Positions 22,486 to 34,212 of a stretch of DNA of 64,000 nucleotides are shown here, piece by piece (positions within the stretch are counted from its first letter, which is position 1; every line of letters starts with the position of its first letter). The stretch covers positions 2,294,001 through 2,358,000 of the forward strand of contig JADWQD010000002.1 of NCBI GenBank assembly GCA_016110215.1. Direction: 5' to 3'. This stretch comes from Capronia americana. Lineage: Eukaryota; Ascomycota; Eurotiomycetes; Chaetothyriales; Herpotrichiellaceae. A program made the position numbers and the translations under genes. Below the pieces are notes generated by a model. That model ran no database searches. It saw only the letters and a list, made by a program, of their open reading frames with translations, and was not told where the DNA came from.

Positions 22486-24332
22486 TCATGCTCCAACTGA
22501 CGGTACTTCGTCAAGCGCTATTGGGCCTTGTAAGTGTATCGAGGGATCTTCCCTCACCGTGGCGGCTGCGGGAGGAGAAAAGTTCATGCTTGGCCACCCT
22601 GTCTTGCTCTCCTTGTCGAGCCACGCAGTCCAAGTTGGGACTCCACCGAAGTAGAACAGCGGTTCGATAGGCTTGCCCGGGATGTTAGCGCCCACGAACC
22701 ATGCCTTTGATGTTCGAGCAGATTCGGCAAACAATGTGGCCTCGAATGCCTCTATGAGGTGAGAAGACCACGCACCTGCCGCCTTTTCAGACACGTCGAT
22801 CGTGGTGATTTTGTTTTTCTCCATGTGGCGGATGGTCTTGCCGATCCAGCTCACCTCTATCTCCTGGACAACTGGCATGTTTCCGAACGGCACGTGAGGA
22901 CCACAGATCATGAACATGTTTGGAAACCCAGGGACGAGGGCTCCTGCGAATGTTTCAATCCTCTTGGCCCAACGATCTTTCAGCACTCTCCCCTCACTAC
23001 CTCTCACCTCCAACTCACTGAGCGCACCGGTGGCGGCATCAAATCCCAGAGCGAAGATGATCATATCGAATTCATGTTCGGCGCCAGAGCTGAGGCGGAT
23101 CCCCTTTTCGTAAACATCCATGTCGACACGGCTAATGTCGACCAACTTGACGTTTGGTCGATTGAACGTCTCGTAATAGAAGTGCCCGCAAGGCGGACGT
23201 TTGGAAAGAAACGGGTGTTTGGGACAGAGGAGTTCAGCCGTCTCCGGGTCGTGGACGATGGCGCGGACCTTGTTTCGAAGGTACTCCGAGGCCACTTCGT
23301 TTGCCGCCGGGTCCGTGATGATGTCGTCAAAAGTCTCAAACTGGAAATGAAAGCCGCCGGATTCCCAGCCGGAATCAAGCACCTGCCTGATCCGATCGGC
23401 GTCTGCCACTTCCTTGACCGTTTTCCCGGTCCCTACCATAGCGACGCCAAATGGATGCACGCTTGCAAGATTCCACGTGTCATCATAGCACTGTTTGATT
23501 GCGGTAGCCTGATACTCATCAAACGTATAATTTCGGCCCGGGAGGACGTAATTCGCCGTGCGCTGGAACACCGTCAACTGCTTGGCCACATGGGCGATCT
23601 TGGGGATGATCTGGACTCCTGTAGCACCGGTGCCGACAATGGCGATTCGCTTGCCCCGAAAATCGACCTGCTTCTTAGGCCACCGAGACGCCTGGTACCA
23701 TTCGCCGGTGTACGACTTGAGCCCGGCAAATGGCGGGTCCTTGACAATTGACAAAGGCCCAGTGGCGGGTAGGAAGTAGCGACAGGTTGTTGACGACCCG
23801 TTTGCAGTGGTGATCGTCCAGGTGTTCTCGCTGTCGCTGTAATGCGCGGTCGCGACCCGCGTGTTGAACTCGATCTTCTTGCGCAGATCAAAGCGGTCTA
23901 TTTCAGTAATGTTAGCTTGTAATTAGAGACCCCGTATGTTCGACGAGAGGCTTAACCCATCTGCAAGGATAAGGAATCGTTGAACTGACCGACAACATGA
24001 CTTAAATAGCGCTGGACCTCCTCCTGTGAAGGGTACCGTTCACGATAGTTCCATTCCTCTTTTAACTCTGGTACGAAGTTCATACTGTAGACCCAGGCTT
24101 CGCTGTCGGTTCGGGCCCCAGGATATCGATTCCAGTACCAGGCACCGCCGACGTCCGACCCAGCCTCGAAGCACTTCACGGTCAGACCAAGCTGGCCGAG
24201 TTCCCATAGTGTCCGAACACCACCGAAGCCCGCGCCGACGACAACGGCATCATAATCAGGAAGCATGGCCGGCATCATTGGTGCGGTTAGACTAGGGGAG
24301 TGATCATGTAGAATGTTGGAGGGCACGGACAA
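22486..24332 (-). CDS. Baeyer-Villiger monooxygenase BVMO-1
   Basis: Two exons (24332-23990, 23897-22486) give 584 residues. BVMOs insert oxygen next to a ketone to form an ester or lactone, using FAD and NADPH. Visible features are the first Rossmann motif GAGFGG, the long BVMO signature GGAWYWNRYPGARTDSE, the second Rossmann motif GTGATG, and the ALGFDAATG and FMICGPH segments near the C-terminus. The short BVMO fingerprint, normally FxGxxxHxxxWP, reads YTGEWYQASRWP (residues 177-188), so Phe is Tyr and the conserved His is Gln. The later block PPCGHFYYE also departs from the usual C-D-x-x-Y-Y form. The enzyme may have altered activity. An exact TCGG-N6-CCGA palindrome lies 153 bp upstream. 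Confidence 0.9.
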
Positions 24333-24455
24333 GTAGAATATCAGGCCCTTTTGACCTCAGCCTGCCTTTACGACCCCGGATTCAGTGGTCGCTGTACCCC
24401 GGACTTCCAATGACGGGTGAGGTTCACTTTGTGTCGTGCATCAATGTCGAGGTCG

Positions 24456-24469
24456 GCGGTCTCAGCCGG
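24456..24469. promoter_or_regulatory. CGG-N6-CCG site with altered flanks
   Basis: The sequence is GCGGTCTCAGCCGG. The core CGG-N6-CCG is intact and the flanking bases differ. It sits beside exact copy 2 with a similar spacer ending TCAG. Confidence 0.35.
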
Positions 24470-24484
24470 CCACGATTCTCTCCC

Positions 24485-24498
24485 TCGGCGTCAGCCGA
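24485..24498. promoter_or_regulatory. Palindrome TCGG-N6-CCGA, exact copy 2
   Basis: The sequence is TCGGCGTCAGCCGA. It lies 153 bp upstream of the BVMO-1 start codon. Confidence 0.6.
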
Positions 24499-25046
24499 CC
24501 GACACAATCGAGACGAGAATCCGGGCCGACTCTCCTTAATTAAGGCACTCTGGTGCTTCGGATGGTATGCAGTCTACGCAAGCACCTCGGCGCTTCGCAA
24601 CAAAGCTACACGTATCCGTGGTGCGGTGACGGGGAAGGTCATGCGTCTGAGCGTCCATTCGAACCGAGTCGTTGGGGTAGGGGGGATAATGAGCGCTACC
24701 TCTTTTCACTTCGTCGGTATGAAGAAGTAACCCCAGACTGGAGGTTTCGAGGAGTCGACATACGGCCATACTAACTAGTAGAATCTTGGTCGACAGCTAC
24801 ACTGGGATGTGTTTGAAACTGTTGTACTGTACTGCACGGCAAGGCCTTCGCTCACGTGCTCGAGTAGGGTCACTTATTCGTGCCTTACTCAACTTCACCA
24901 ATCAATCAATTCAATGAATCTCTCTATTTGCGTAGAATTGTGTTGTTCCAACAGAAAGCAGGACATCTTCAGGGTAATATACAACCCTGGTTGGACGCCA
25001 CCAGAAGTCTACTTATCCAACGCTGTCTTTCTCTTTCGATAAGTAT

Positions 25047-26790
25047 TCAGAGCTTCAATGCGTATCCGTTGCGCTGCTTGTCGGAACAGTACACAACGTT
25101 GAATCCCTGCAACGTTTCTATGGCTTGTCGACACTCCTCCTCGTACTTCGCGATACCTCCTAAGTAGTTCAACTGCTCTCGCTTCTTTCCTGGGATATTC
25201 GCTCCCATGTACCAGGAATCCGTCAATGGCAGCAGAGTCTGATCGTTCGCCTCTTGGATTGCTTGTTTCCATTGCTCCTCAGCCTGCCGCTTTGCTTCAA
25301 TTGACTTGATACCTTCATCCTCAAGTTTCTTGATCAGGTCGATGACTATGTCTACCTGGCTTTCAAGGAACACTGGCCCGTTTGTGAAAGCGGTCGGTGC
25401 TGGATTGGTCGTGAGCAGGAGCAATATCAATCAAGAAAGGGGGATGGGGAAGCCAGAATAAGCCCTTACCTTGAGGACCATATATCATAAACATGTTCGG
25501 GCAGCCACTGCTGCACAGACCCAGATGGGTAAAGACGCCATCCTTCCATCGTTCGCGGAAGGTCAATCCGTCCGTCCCTCTAATGTTCATGTTCGTGAGG
25601 CTACCCGTCATTGCATCGAAGCCTGTGGCCATGACGACTGTGTCAAATTCGCGTTCCACCCCATCTTGACAAATGATCCCCTTTTCTGTGAACTCTTGGA
25701 TAGGGTTTGCTTTGAGGTCGACAATGTCGACATTGTCCTGATCGAGACACTCGTAGTAGTCCTGTTCGAGACTGCTTCGCTTCGTCCCGAACGCGAAGGG
25801 CGCCTGCTCGGGCACGAGGAATGCTGCTTTGGCCGGATTCTTGAGCCTTGGACGAGTCTTCTTGGCCCAGAATCCATACATCAGCTTGTTGGCCTTGCTG
25901 TCGACCAAGAAGTCCCGATAATTTGCTTGATTGAAGTTGAATCCGCCACGATTCCACAACTCTTCCCAAAGCTCTTCCCGTTCTTGATCGTTCAACTCAA
26001 ATACAGTGCCTGGCTGAGGATCGTATCCCAGTCCCGATTTCGTTTGCCGGCAATACGCAAACATGTGTCGGTACGTGGACTTGTTGACTCGTTGTTCAAA
26101 TTCGCTCAATGGACGCTGGAACATCGGCAGCGAGATGCTGGCAGTGCGGATGTAGACGGTCAAATGCTGTGCCTCCTTGGCGATCTCCTGTGTGCACTGG
26201 ACTGCCGTTGCGCCTGACCCGACGATGGCGACGCGGACCCCCTTCGTGTTTGCCACCGCCGGCCAGCGGGTCGAGTGGATCAGCTGTCCTCTGAATTGGT
26301 GCAAGTTCTTGAAATCGGGGTAGTACGCTTTGAACGAGCTCCCCGTCGCACAGATAAGATACTTGCATGTCGCTTTGTGGCCATTCTCAGTCGAGACAGA
26401 CCATTTCCCGGTCGACTCGTCGTAACTAGCGCCCGTGACGTTGGCTGAATAGGTGATATCTTTGGACAGATGCAAAGTCTCATCCACGTGCTTGAAGTAG
26501 GCCTTCAACTCTTCCCCGCTGGGGAATCTTTCGGACCAGTTCCATTTCCGCCAGACCTCGGGCATCGAGAATTGGTAGTATGGGATCTCTGAGTCGACGC
26601 GAGCCCCAGGGTAGTTATTCCAATGCCAGACTCCGCCGAGTGTTGAGCCCGCCTCGAACACATGGACGTTGAATCCTAGACGACGGAGTTTATACAGACC
26701 ATAGCATCCACCAAAGCCCGCGCCGATGATAAGAACATCGAGCTCTCGTGCTCCATGGTCCCCGTTACTCAATGTATTCATTGAACCCAT
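25047..26790 (-). CDS. Baeyer-Villiger monooxygenase BVMO-2
   Basis: Two exons (26790-25470, 25399-25047) give 557 residues. The first Rossmann motif GAGFGG is followed by the BVMO signature GGVWHWNNYPGARVDSE. The short fingerprint is canonical: FRGQLIHSTRWP, with the conserved His in place. The second Rossmann motif is GSGATA. ATGFDAMTG and FMIYGPQAPTAFTNGP mark the C-terminal third. Together these support an active BVMO, converting a ketone to a lactone or ester with FAD and NADPH. The gene runs in the same direction as BVMO-1, which it does not closely resemble outside family motifs, so they probably take different substrates. In-frame ATGs at 26856 and 26781 are alternative starts. An exact regulatory palindrome lies about 300 bp upstream. 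Confidence 0.92.
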
Positions 26791-27747
26791 TCTGTGACTG
26801 ACCACCACGATTGATAATTGGGCATGAAAACTGGATTGTCGCCAGATAAGGCTCAATCATGGTGAAGGGCTACATTTCACGTTATAGGAATACTTCCCTA
26901 GTGGAGTCGGGGGGTTAGCGCCACCATGCTTTGATCAATCTCCAGCATTCTGTCCAGTGCGGAGCACCCTGTGGGACATGACCGGAGTGCGTCGAGGTAA
27001 ATTTGGTAGCTGGGGGAGCGGAGAGAGTGGTCTTCCTTACCCGAAGCTTTCACCTCGGGCCGAATAAAGCGGCCAAGTGTCGGATTCTCGGCCCCCGCCG
27101 AGTCCTTCAGATAGGTGGTTGATCGGTATCGATTTACTACACTAGTCGGCCAAGAGCGGTGGGATGGAATTGCCTGGTCTCAGAATTGCGAAGTACGTTC
27201 CGTCCCCACTCGCTGACAGGCTCGGTGCTTCAAAGGATACTATGAAGCGAGAGAGCAAATAGGAGCCGAGGAGGCTGACTCTTAGGGGGGTGAGTTTAGC
27301 ATACATGGCGCAGAGGTCCGTATCGGACCATCAGACTGCACAGCACCCTCTTGCTATTAGAGACATGGACTTCGGCCACGGCCGCTGTCAATTTCTAAGG
27401 TCATGCCGGGGATAGCGATGAGGAACTTATGTGATTTTGGACAATAATGCGCTGCCACTATGAGCCTCTTGCAGTTCGGTCGTAGGGAGGGAGGTACATG
27501 GCCATCGGCTCTGGTGCCTCCTGGATCGAGCTCCCCCTGGCTATCTGCTAGACAGAGGTAGCGAATAGTGCTTGCCCTCAGTCATTTCACCAGGTCATGG
27601 GGTGGCCCATCACTTCTGGAAATCGAGTATGGGTGCATAGTTTTCTCCTTAGACCAGGTTACTGTATCAGACAGGGTCTATTCCTCTTGTTCGCGTGAAT
27701 CGCCTATTCAGACGGGAGCAACCACCAATGGACCCGGATATCTTGAA
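26791..27747. other. Upstream region of BVMO-2 and 3' side of esterase gene
   Basis: 957 bp with no recognisable gene. It holds exact palindrome copy 3 at 27088. CGG triplets are frequent around 27,050-27,150. Confidence 0.5.
27088..27101. promoter_or_regulatory. Palindrome TCGG-N6-CCGA, exact copy 3
   Basis: The sequence is TCGGCCCCCGCCGA. It lies 298 bp upstream of the BVMO-2 start. Confidence 0.6.
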
Positions 27748-29277
27748 TTAGTTACTCTGCTTCTCATGCTTTCCTCCCGTTTGCAGGTTCTCTATCCAGT
27801 CAACCATGGTGTGGAAGTATTCGGTCGTGGCTGACAGGCCGGGATGGATATAGAATGCATGAGGAAGCCCTGCATACATTTTCAATGCCACGGGAACTCT
27901 GCATTATTCGTCCATTGTTAGCTCTACCATTCGACAGCAATTCTCCAAAGATCATCTCAGTGGAATCGACATGTTTAATAGCGGCACAAAGCCTTACCCG
28001 CAATCCTTTAGCACATGAGCGTAGGCGAGGCCTTCGTCACGCAATGGATCCATGCCGGCAACCTGGATTACTATTTCATGCATCAGACTCCGGGGACCAC
28101 TCCACTTGAACATGATTCCCGCGACCGGGAACCAAAGCTGAACTTACAAGTGGGCGGAAGGCGCTCTAAACGCTCTTTGCCTGCCAGCAACGGACTCACT
28201 GTCGGATCCGAGGCAATTTCTGGCGACGAGCCAGAAAGGTACTGCTTCCAGAACCAATGCATTCTGGTGGCATCGACAATTGGTGAATTTTCGTTTTCCC
28301 AATAACTCTGATATGGGAATCTCCCGGCGGGAAAATGCATTGGGTGGCAAGTCACTGGGATATTCAATATCTGACCCACGATGGACATTGAGCCACTGGA
28401 ACACTCTTCCAGAGCAAGGGCAGCAACCTGGAGCAGAGTCAGGTTCTGGATCACATACCACTCCCTCCGGTGGCCAAAGCCTGGGAGTTGGTATCGAAGG
28501 AGCTGGAGCAACCTTACGAGGTTCGCGCCTGCGCTGCCGCCTCCCACCACGATTCTGCTGGCATCGATGCCCAGAGATTCTGCGTTCTTTTTGCACTGCA
28601 CATGATAAATGTCAACCTCTGCTCCCAATGGATACAAGGTGTTGTTAAGACCCTACCCATTGTAAAGTGTCGTAACAGTCGTTCAAAGGGGTCGGGTAAG
28701 GGAATTCTGGTGCTCTGGACGGATTGCAGTCAGCGTGTGACGACAACTATAGGATAGTCTATAGACCAGGGCCAGTCCGGTCCATACCGGCGATAATCAA
28801 CACTCAGGACTGTCGCCTTATTATTCAAACAGATGAGCCGATTCTGAGCTTCTTCTGTCTCTGGGCTTCCTAGCACCCATCCTTTGGCATCTATTGTTAG
28901 TATGATACCAGACGTCACAATCCACACGCAGGTCGCCTCGTAATTAGTGGGAAAAGTACAGTACCTCCGCCATGAGCATTGAAGAACAGCAGCTTTCCCG
29001 CCTCGGCCATCCGCGGCTGGAACAACCGGAGAGAGACTTTAGCACCATCCCGGACTGTGATTTCCAGCGTTGAGATGTCGATGTCCTTGCCGGGTATCGG
29101 TGCGTTAGTCGGGAGAGGGGGCGGCCGGTATCCTAGGGCGCGGAATTCTGCCAGTGGAAGGGCGAGCACCTCGCGAGCAATATCATCGTTTTTCTTTTGT
29201 GCCGCCGCCACCGAATGCCAGGCTGTTGCTGGGGTGGACCAATCTGCTGCCCATGGAGATACGAGGTCTGAGGCCAT
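27748..29277 (-). CDS. Alpha/beta hydrolase-3 (HSL-type) esterase/lactonase
   Basis: Seven exons (29277-28965, 28881-28788, 28714-28657, 28595-28518, 28427-28148, 28070-27998, 27898-27748) give 348 residues. The oxyanion motif HGGGW is rebuilt across intron 1. The block VDYRRAPEFPYPTPLNDC spans intron 2. The nucleophile Ser is in GGGSAGANL, the Asp in AGMDPLRDEG and the His in GLPHAF, so the catalytic triad of the hormone-sensitive-lipase family is complete. Such enzymes cleave short esters and lactones. Next to two BVMOs it is the best candidate to open their lactone or ester products. ATG 29298 is an alternative start. It is divergent from MFS-1. Confidence 0.87.
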
Positions 29278-29662
29278 GTCCACCACCACGAGAACCACAA
29301 TGTGCTAGTATTACTGTCGGTACGTCTCGAGGTCTTGAAGAGCCAGGCGCGCGCGACATGGCTGGGTATGGACCCTGCAGAACCAAATACGTAGCATTTG
29401 AAAGCGATGAAAGGTAACCCACACACCCGAGGTCGCCTGGTCCAATTATATGCGCCGACTCCCCAGTGAATGGGCTCGGGCGCCGGAGCCGAGTCGGGCC
29501 TCGCCGGAGGAGCAAGTAATCCTCGAAGATGTTATAAAATTACTTTTCACAGCTCTCGGCCAAATGCGTGAGTTCATGTGTCTTGGTAGTGCTTGAGCAT
29601 TGAGAGTTCATCTCCCGCTTTCATCGTCTCCGTGAACATAAGCTCGCTGCTCTTGGGTCACG
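29278..29662. other. Bidirectional promoter region of esterase and MFS-1
   Basis: 385 bp between divergent starts, with a CGG-N6-CCG site at 29494 and a neighbouring longer inverted repeat TCGG-N9-CCGA near 29476. No gene. Confidence 0.5.
29494..29507. promoter_or_regulatory. TCGG-N6-CCGA-like site (one mismatch)
   Basis: The sequence is TCGGGCCTCGCCGG, between the divergent esterase and MFS-1 genes. Only the last base differs from the exact palindrome. Confidence 0.4.
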
Positions 29663-31450
29663 ATGTGGAGCGAATCATCAGAAAAGGATAATGCGACAGA
29701 TGTCGTCGAAGCCTCGCCAGTCGACCACCTGGAATATAACGCGGGTGGTGGCAACGACGAGGGACTCCCTAGCTATGACCCGGCAGAGACACAGAAGGTC
29801 CTGCGCAAGATCGACTGGAGACTTCTGCCCACGCTGGCCCTCCTCTACCTCCTCGCCTTCTTGGACAGAGGCAACCTGGGCAATGCGAAAGTGGCTGGCA
29901 TGGCGGACGACCTACACCTCACAGGAACGCAATATAACTTGGCGGCGACGGTACTATGTCCTCCCTGGCTCCTCGGCCCTTTGTATGCTCACTCCTTCCT
30001 AACGGTGTGTGACAGATGTTTTTCATTCCTTATGCCGTCTTCGAAATCCCGAGCAACATTGTGCTTAAAATGCTTCGACCGTCCCGTTGGATGGCGTGTT
30101 TGGTGATCGCGTGGGGCACGGTATGTGGAATGCCGGGCTCTCAGACATGCAGTATTCACCCATGATTAACGGTGGTTTCTTAAGGTCGTCGTCTGCACTG
30201 GAGTCGTCACAAGCTACCACGGCTTGCTCGTTGCCCGAATCTTTCTGGGAGTCGCCGAGGCAGGCTTCTTCCCTGCGGCCACCTTCTTGGTCTCAGAGTG
30301 GTACTGTCGATTCGAGGTCCAGACGCGGATGTCTGTCTTCTTCTCGGCCGCCTCAATGGCCGGAGCTTTCTCTGGGCTGCTGGCATTCGCCATCCAGCAG
30401 ATGCACGGGGTCGCCAACCTTGCCGGCTGGCGGTGGATCTTCATCCTCGAAGGCATCGCGACCGTGTTGGTGGGGATGTTGATTCCTTGGGTCTTGCCCG
30501 ATTCGCCTGAACGTGCCAGCTGGTTGACCGTCGAGGAGAAGAGGTTTATTCGCTACCGTCTCGAGCGGGACTCGGGCACCGAAAAGGGACGGGTAGACAC
30601 CTTGGATCATTTCCATACCAAGTACCTCGTGGCAGCCATCACGGATTGGAAGCTTTGGTTTACCGTCTTTATATACTGGGGCAACACGTACGCAGCATGC
30701 CATCAACACCCTCACTTTCGTTTTCTCTTTGACCTTTGGCTGATTTTTGAGGTGGACAGGATCCCCGTCTACGCATTTACCTTTACCGCGCCGACGATCA
30801 TCAAGGACCTGGGATACACTTCGGCCCAGGCTCAACTGCTCACGATTCCAGTGTACTTTGCTGGACTGGTCTCCACGATCGGGTTCTCCTGGCTCGCCGA
30901 CCGGCGTCGCTCTCGGTGGCCGTTCGTTGTCGTGCCCTACGGGATATCTCTCGTCGGCTTCCTGGCACTGCTGGTCATCCCTCACCCCAAGCTGCCGGGC
31001 TTGACATACGCCTTCCTGTTCCCCATCACGATCGGAGTCTATCCTGCTGTCATCACACTGGTGTCATGGATTGCCAACAACATTGCACCGACTTCGAAGC
31101 GTGCTTGTGGCCTGGCCATGAGTATCATGATGGGGAACTTTGGTGGTGCCATCGGCTCCAATATCTATCTCGCCCAGGAGGCGCCTCGTTATTGGACCGG
31201 CTATGGAGTATCGATTGCGTGCTGTGCCCTGGCAATCGTATCCACCTTCGTCCTCAGGTGGGCTTACAAACGCGAGAACTGGAAGAGAGACCAGATATCT
31301 GAGGAAGAGGTCAGAGCGACATATACCGAAGGTACGCGTTTCCTCACAACCCTGCCTGCACTGGCGAGGATGAATTTCGTGCTGACTTGTGACTCAGCGG
31401 AGCTATTAGACATGGGGGACAAATCGCCGCTATACAGATACGTGTACTGA
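29663..31450 (+). CDS. MFS transporter MFS-1, anion:cation symporter (Dal5-like) family
   Basis: Five exons (29663-29950, 30016-30120, 30185-30687, 30760-31331, 31398-31450) give 506 residues with about 12 hydrophobic helices. The N-terminal motif RLLPTLALLYLLAFLDRGNLGNAKVAGM is the signature of the anion:cation symporter family, which moves organic anions such as allantoate, nicotinate or pantothenate. LVARIFLGVAEAGFFP and the C-terminal LLDMGDKSPLYRYVY also fit. In this cluster it would import an acidic substrate or export an acidic intermediate. It is divergent from the esterase and precedes the convergently placed regulator TF-1. Confidence 0.9.
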
Positions 31451-31712
31451 CGTTGAAGACGAAGAGTCCGTCTCTGGAGGAGAAGGTTGCTTGCGTTCGA
31501 AGCCCGCCTTCGCACCCATGAAGCTGCTTACAGGATTCGCGTGCAGCGTCGGCCGGATTGTTGCAAAATACGTAGTAGTCCATAAATAGACCGTGGACTC
31601 TGAAAGTATGGAGTAATACTGAAGACTGAGAAACAGGTCTTCATAAATATGGACAGTCACAGCCGAAATTGTGTCTGTCTGTCCGATGAATATAGGCTCA
31701 AATCGAAGAGAA

Positions 31713-34212
31713 TCACCACAAGCCGTCGTTTCCCTGCATAGAGATGCTGAATGCCCCTTGTGACATCGATGGCGCATCTTCGAACGGCCAATCTTGTGAA
31801 AACCCAGTGATTAGCTCACTGGGCACGGCTTGATCGCCTCGGACTGGCATGTCGAACGCACTTGAGTACTGTCTAAATTCATCCGCCACGAACATGTGGT
31901 CAAACTGATCCATCGACGACAATAAGTCATAGTGGCCGAGCCCTAGCGGCCACGGATTCAGCAGACTATCACCGGGCGCGTTTTCTGAAGACAAGGATCG
32001 ACCGATTGTTGTGAGGGCCCCTGGCAGGGGGCCGTTGCGCCCGGGGGGTTGGTGGCGGTGGTTGTGGTGGTGGCCTTGTGCCGCCGACGCGGAGGGAACC
32101 AAATCCTTCTTTGCCGCGGCGTTGATGGCATCCCGGATCACGGCGTTGCTCAGGCGGTTGAACAGTTGGCACGAGCTGCGGGCGACGCTCCATCGCTCGC
32201 AGATGGCGACGAGAATGTTGGAGCACGCGCGCGTGTCGTTGATGATTTCCAGATAATCCGGGATGGGTGTGGCCTGGCTGGGGTCTTTCAACGCCAGGCC
32301 GATCCCGTACACGTAAGCCAGCCCGTCAATGAAGATACCGTGGAGCGTGATCCACGAGTAATTCAGCTGCCGTCGCCGGTGCAGCTCGTAGTAGGAGGTG
32401 ATGGAAGACTTGGCCGCGTTGCACAGTCGTTGCAAGTCGCCCTCCTCTTCGCCGTGCTTGGTGGGCACCACGGGATAAGGAAGGTATGGGGAGGGGCGGT
32501 AAAGCAGGAGAACGGCATTGTTGAACACGGCCGTGTACCAGTGCGCTGACAGGAAGCAGGAGACGAACGCCGGATTCTGGGCAGAGCGACGGTCCTCCAG
32601 TTTCAACAGACGGGTTGCATCCTTCCAGGCGACAAGTTCCTCGTAGAGTTGGCGTCGGACCCGGGTCTTTTCCTCGACGGTAACGTCGCTATTCTGTCTG
32701 GCGCCGTACAAAGTACTGAGGATCTTGCCCGACAAAAGCCGGATTTTGATGAGGTGCAGAAAGGGCGAAATGTTCGAGCTCTCGTCCGGATTGGAGTTCG
32801 GCTGGATAGGTCGATTGGGGCCAAATTCTTCGTCCTCCAAGTGTGAAGGGAGTGAGATGTCGATGTCCTCGTCCCGAAGAGCCACCGGGCGTCCGAGCGT
32901 GAAGCTGACCACTCTACGATTACCCCCCTCTTGTCAATCCGACATACTCTGACGACGGGGAAGAAAGACGCGCCGCTTACCTGTCAAGGTTGTAAAGGCA
33001 CCAAAATGTCCTTTTCCGCATTTCCACCTCAAAGGTTATGGGCGAGCTTCGCGCGGCTGGCCGTCCAGTCTGACGGTCTACCTGTTTAGGTTCCAGGTGT
33101 AGGCCCAACTCGATACAGATCCTCGCGCCAATTCCGATCAGGTGCCATATACTGCCGCTAGTGTCTCGCAAGTTACTGAAGATGCCATGTTGAGACAGAA
33201 GAAGGATCGTTTGAAGGGGGACCAGCCCCCTCATGTTCAAGAGCTCATGCAGCTTTTTCTGGGCCCTGCTATAGTGATTTGCTGTGCCCGCGGTCGACTC
33301 CTCGAAGCGGTTGAAATTGGCGCTCCCGATTGCCAACACCATGTCGAATACAAAGGCATCAAAGGAATGCGTGGAGTAATACGTCGGATTGCTGTAGATC
33401 TGTTCCACAGCGGCCAGAAAGGTGGGCCGGTGTAGCAACGGAAACGTGATGTGTGTGTGCTGGAAGTATGCGTCGACGAACAGCATGGCAATATTCTGAG
33501 GCGGGAACGGCGCGTCACTGGCGGTGCTGGACATCCGCCAGTTGCGTCCATCAAGGTCATTCGAATTCTCTCTCGGCCAGTATTCCCCTGACTGTTGCGG
33601 ATCCAGGACCGAGCTGATGATACTGGCCAGGCCCATCCCACTACTGGATCCGAGATACCGCGTCTCACCCACCGCGGTCAACGTGAGGTATCCGACCTCG
33701 GTGGCGACGGCATCATCGGCTGGTGTTCTCGTGGTAGCCATGGAGCCCGCAGGCATCACAGGATCCCGGTCCTGCGAGGGAGACTGGCTAGCCAAATTTA
33801 CCCCATTCGAGGTCTCGGCCTGGACCAGATTCACCGAGGCAGGAGGACCGCTGGTAGTCTCGGTCTCTGCATTCGGGGTCATGGTCATGGTCATGGTCAC
33901 GGGATTTGGATTGTGGTTGGGATTGGAATTGGAATTGGGACCTGGATCAGGATTGGCATTGATGGGTGTGGCACTCGGAAGCTGAGCGCGAAGCACAGAG
34001 ACCTGTCTCTGGAGCTCGAGGTTCTCATCTTCGACCTTTCTCAAATCGCTCTCAAGGCTCTCCACATATCCCCGGGGGAGGTTGCGTGATCTGAGCTTGT
34101 CCACGTGCAGGCATTGGGCCCCGGCCTTCTCACAAGCGCCGCATCGAGGTATGCGTCGGTCACATCTTGTTTTGCGTATGTGACACCGGTCACAGGCCTG
34201 CATCCTTATCAA
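31713..34212 (-). CDS. Zn2Cys6 transcription factor TF-1 (Ppr1/UaY-like linker)
   Basis: Two exons (34212-32981, 32913-31713) give 810 residues. The zinc cluster begins almost at the N-terminus: CDRCHIRKTRC then CGACEKAGAQC, six cysteines with usual spacing. After ten residues comes LPRGYVESLESDLRKVEDEN, a Pro-Arg-x-Tyr-Val linker running into a heptad coiled coil. Ppr1 and UaY, which bind CGG-N6-CCG, have this kind of linker. A low-complexity Asn/Pro and Thr/Met stretch (about residues 85-115) is encoded by hexamer repeats. The fungal-specific regulatory domain follows (FVDAYFQHTHITFPLLHRPTFLA, LGIGARICIELGLH, MRKRTFWCLYNLDR). Position at the centre of the cluster makes it the first candidate regulator of the TCGG-N6-CCGA sites. 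Confidence 0.92.
33870..33950. repeat. Coding hexanucleotide microsatellites in TF-1
   Basis: On the plus strand there are about four copies of GGTCAT, followed by a TTGGGA/TTGGAA-type run. They encode the Thr-Met and Asn-Pro repeats of TF-1. Length may vary between strains. Confidence 0.6.

Larger units (their letters stand above)
24333..25046. other. Upstream region of BVMO-1 / 3' side of BVMO-2
   Basis: 714 bp contain two CGG-N6-CCG sites 29 bp apart at 24456-24498 and no gene. Confidence 0.55.

Noticed and set aside
22759..23751. Plus-strand open frame of 330 codons
   Set aside because: It is fully antisense to the well-supported BVMO-1 exon 2 and has no family motif.
28882..28964. Use of the first AG after the esterase intron 1 branch site (ACAATAG)
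   Set aside because: It sits only a few bases after the branch site and would insert residues into the oxyanion motif; the next AG gives HGGGW exactly.
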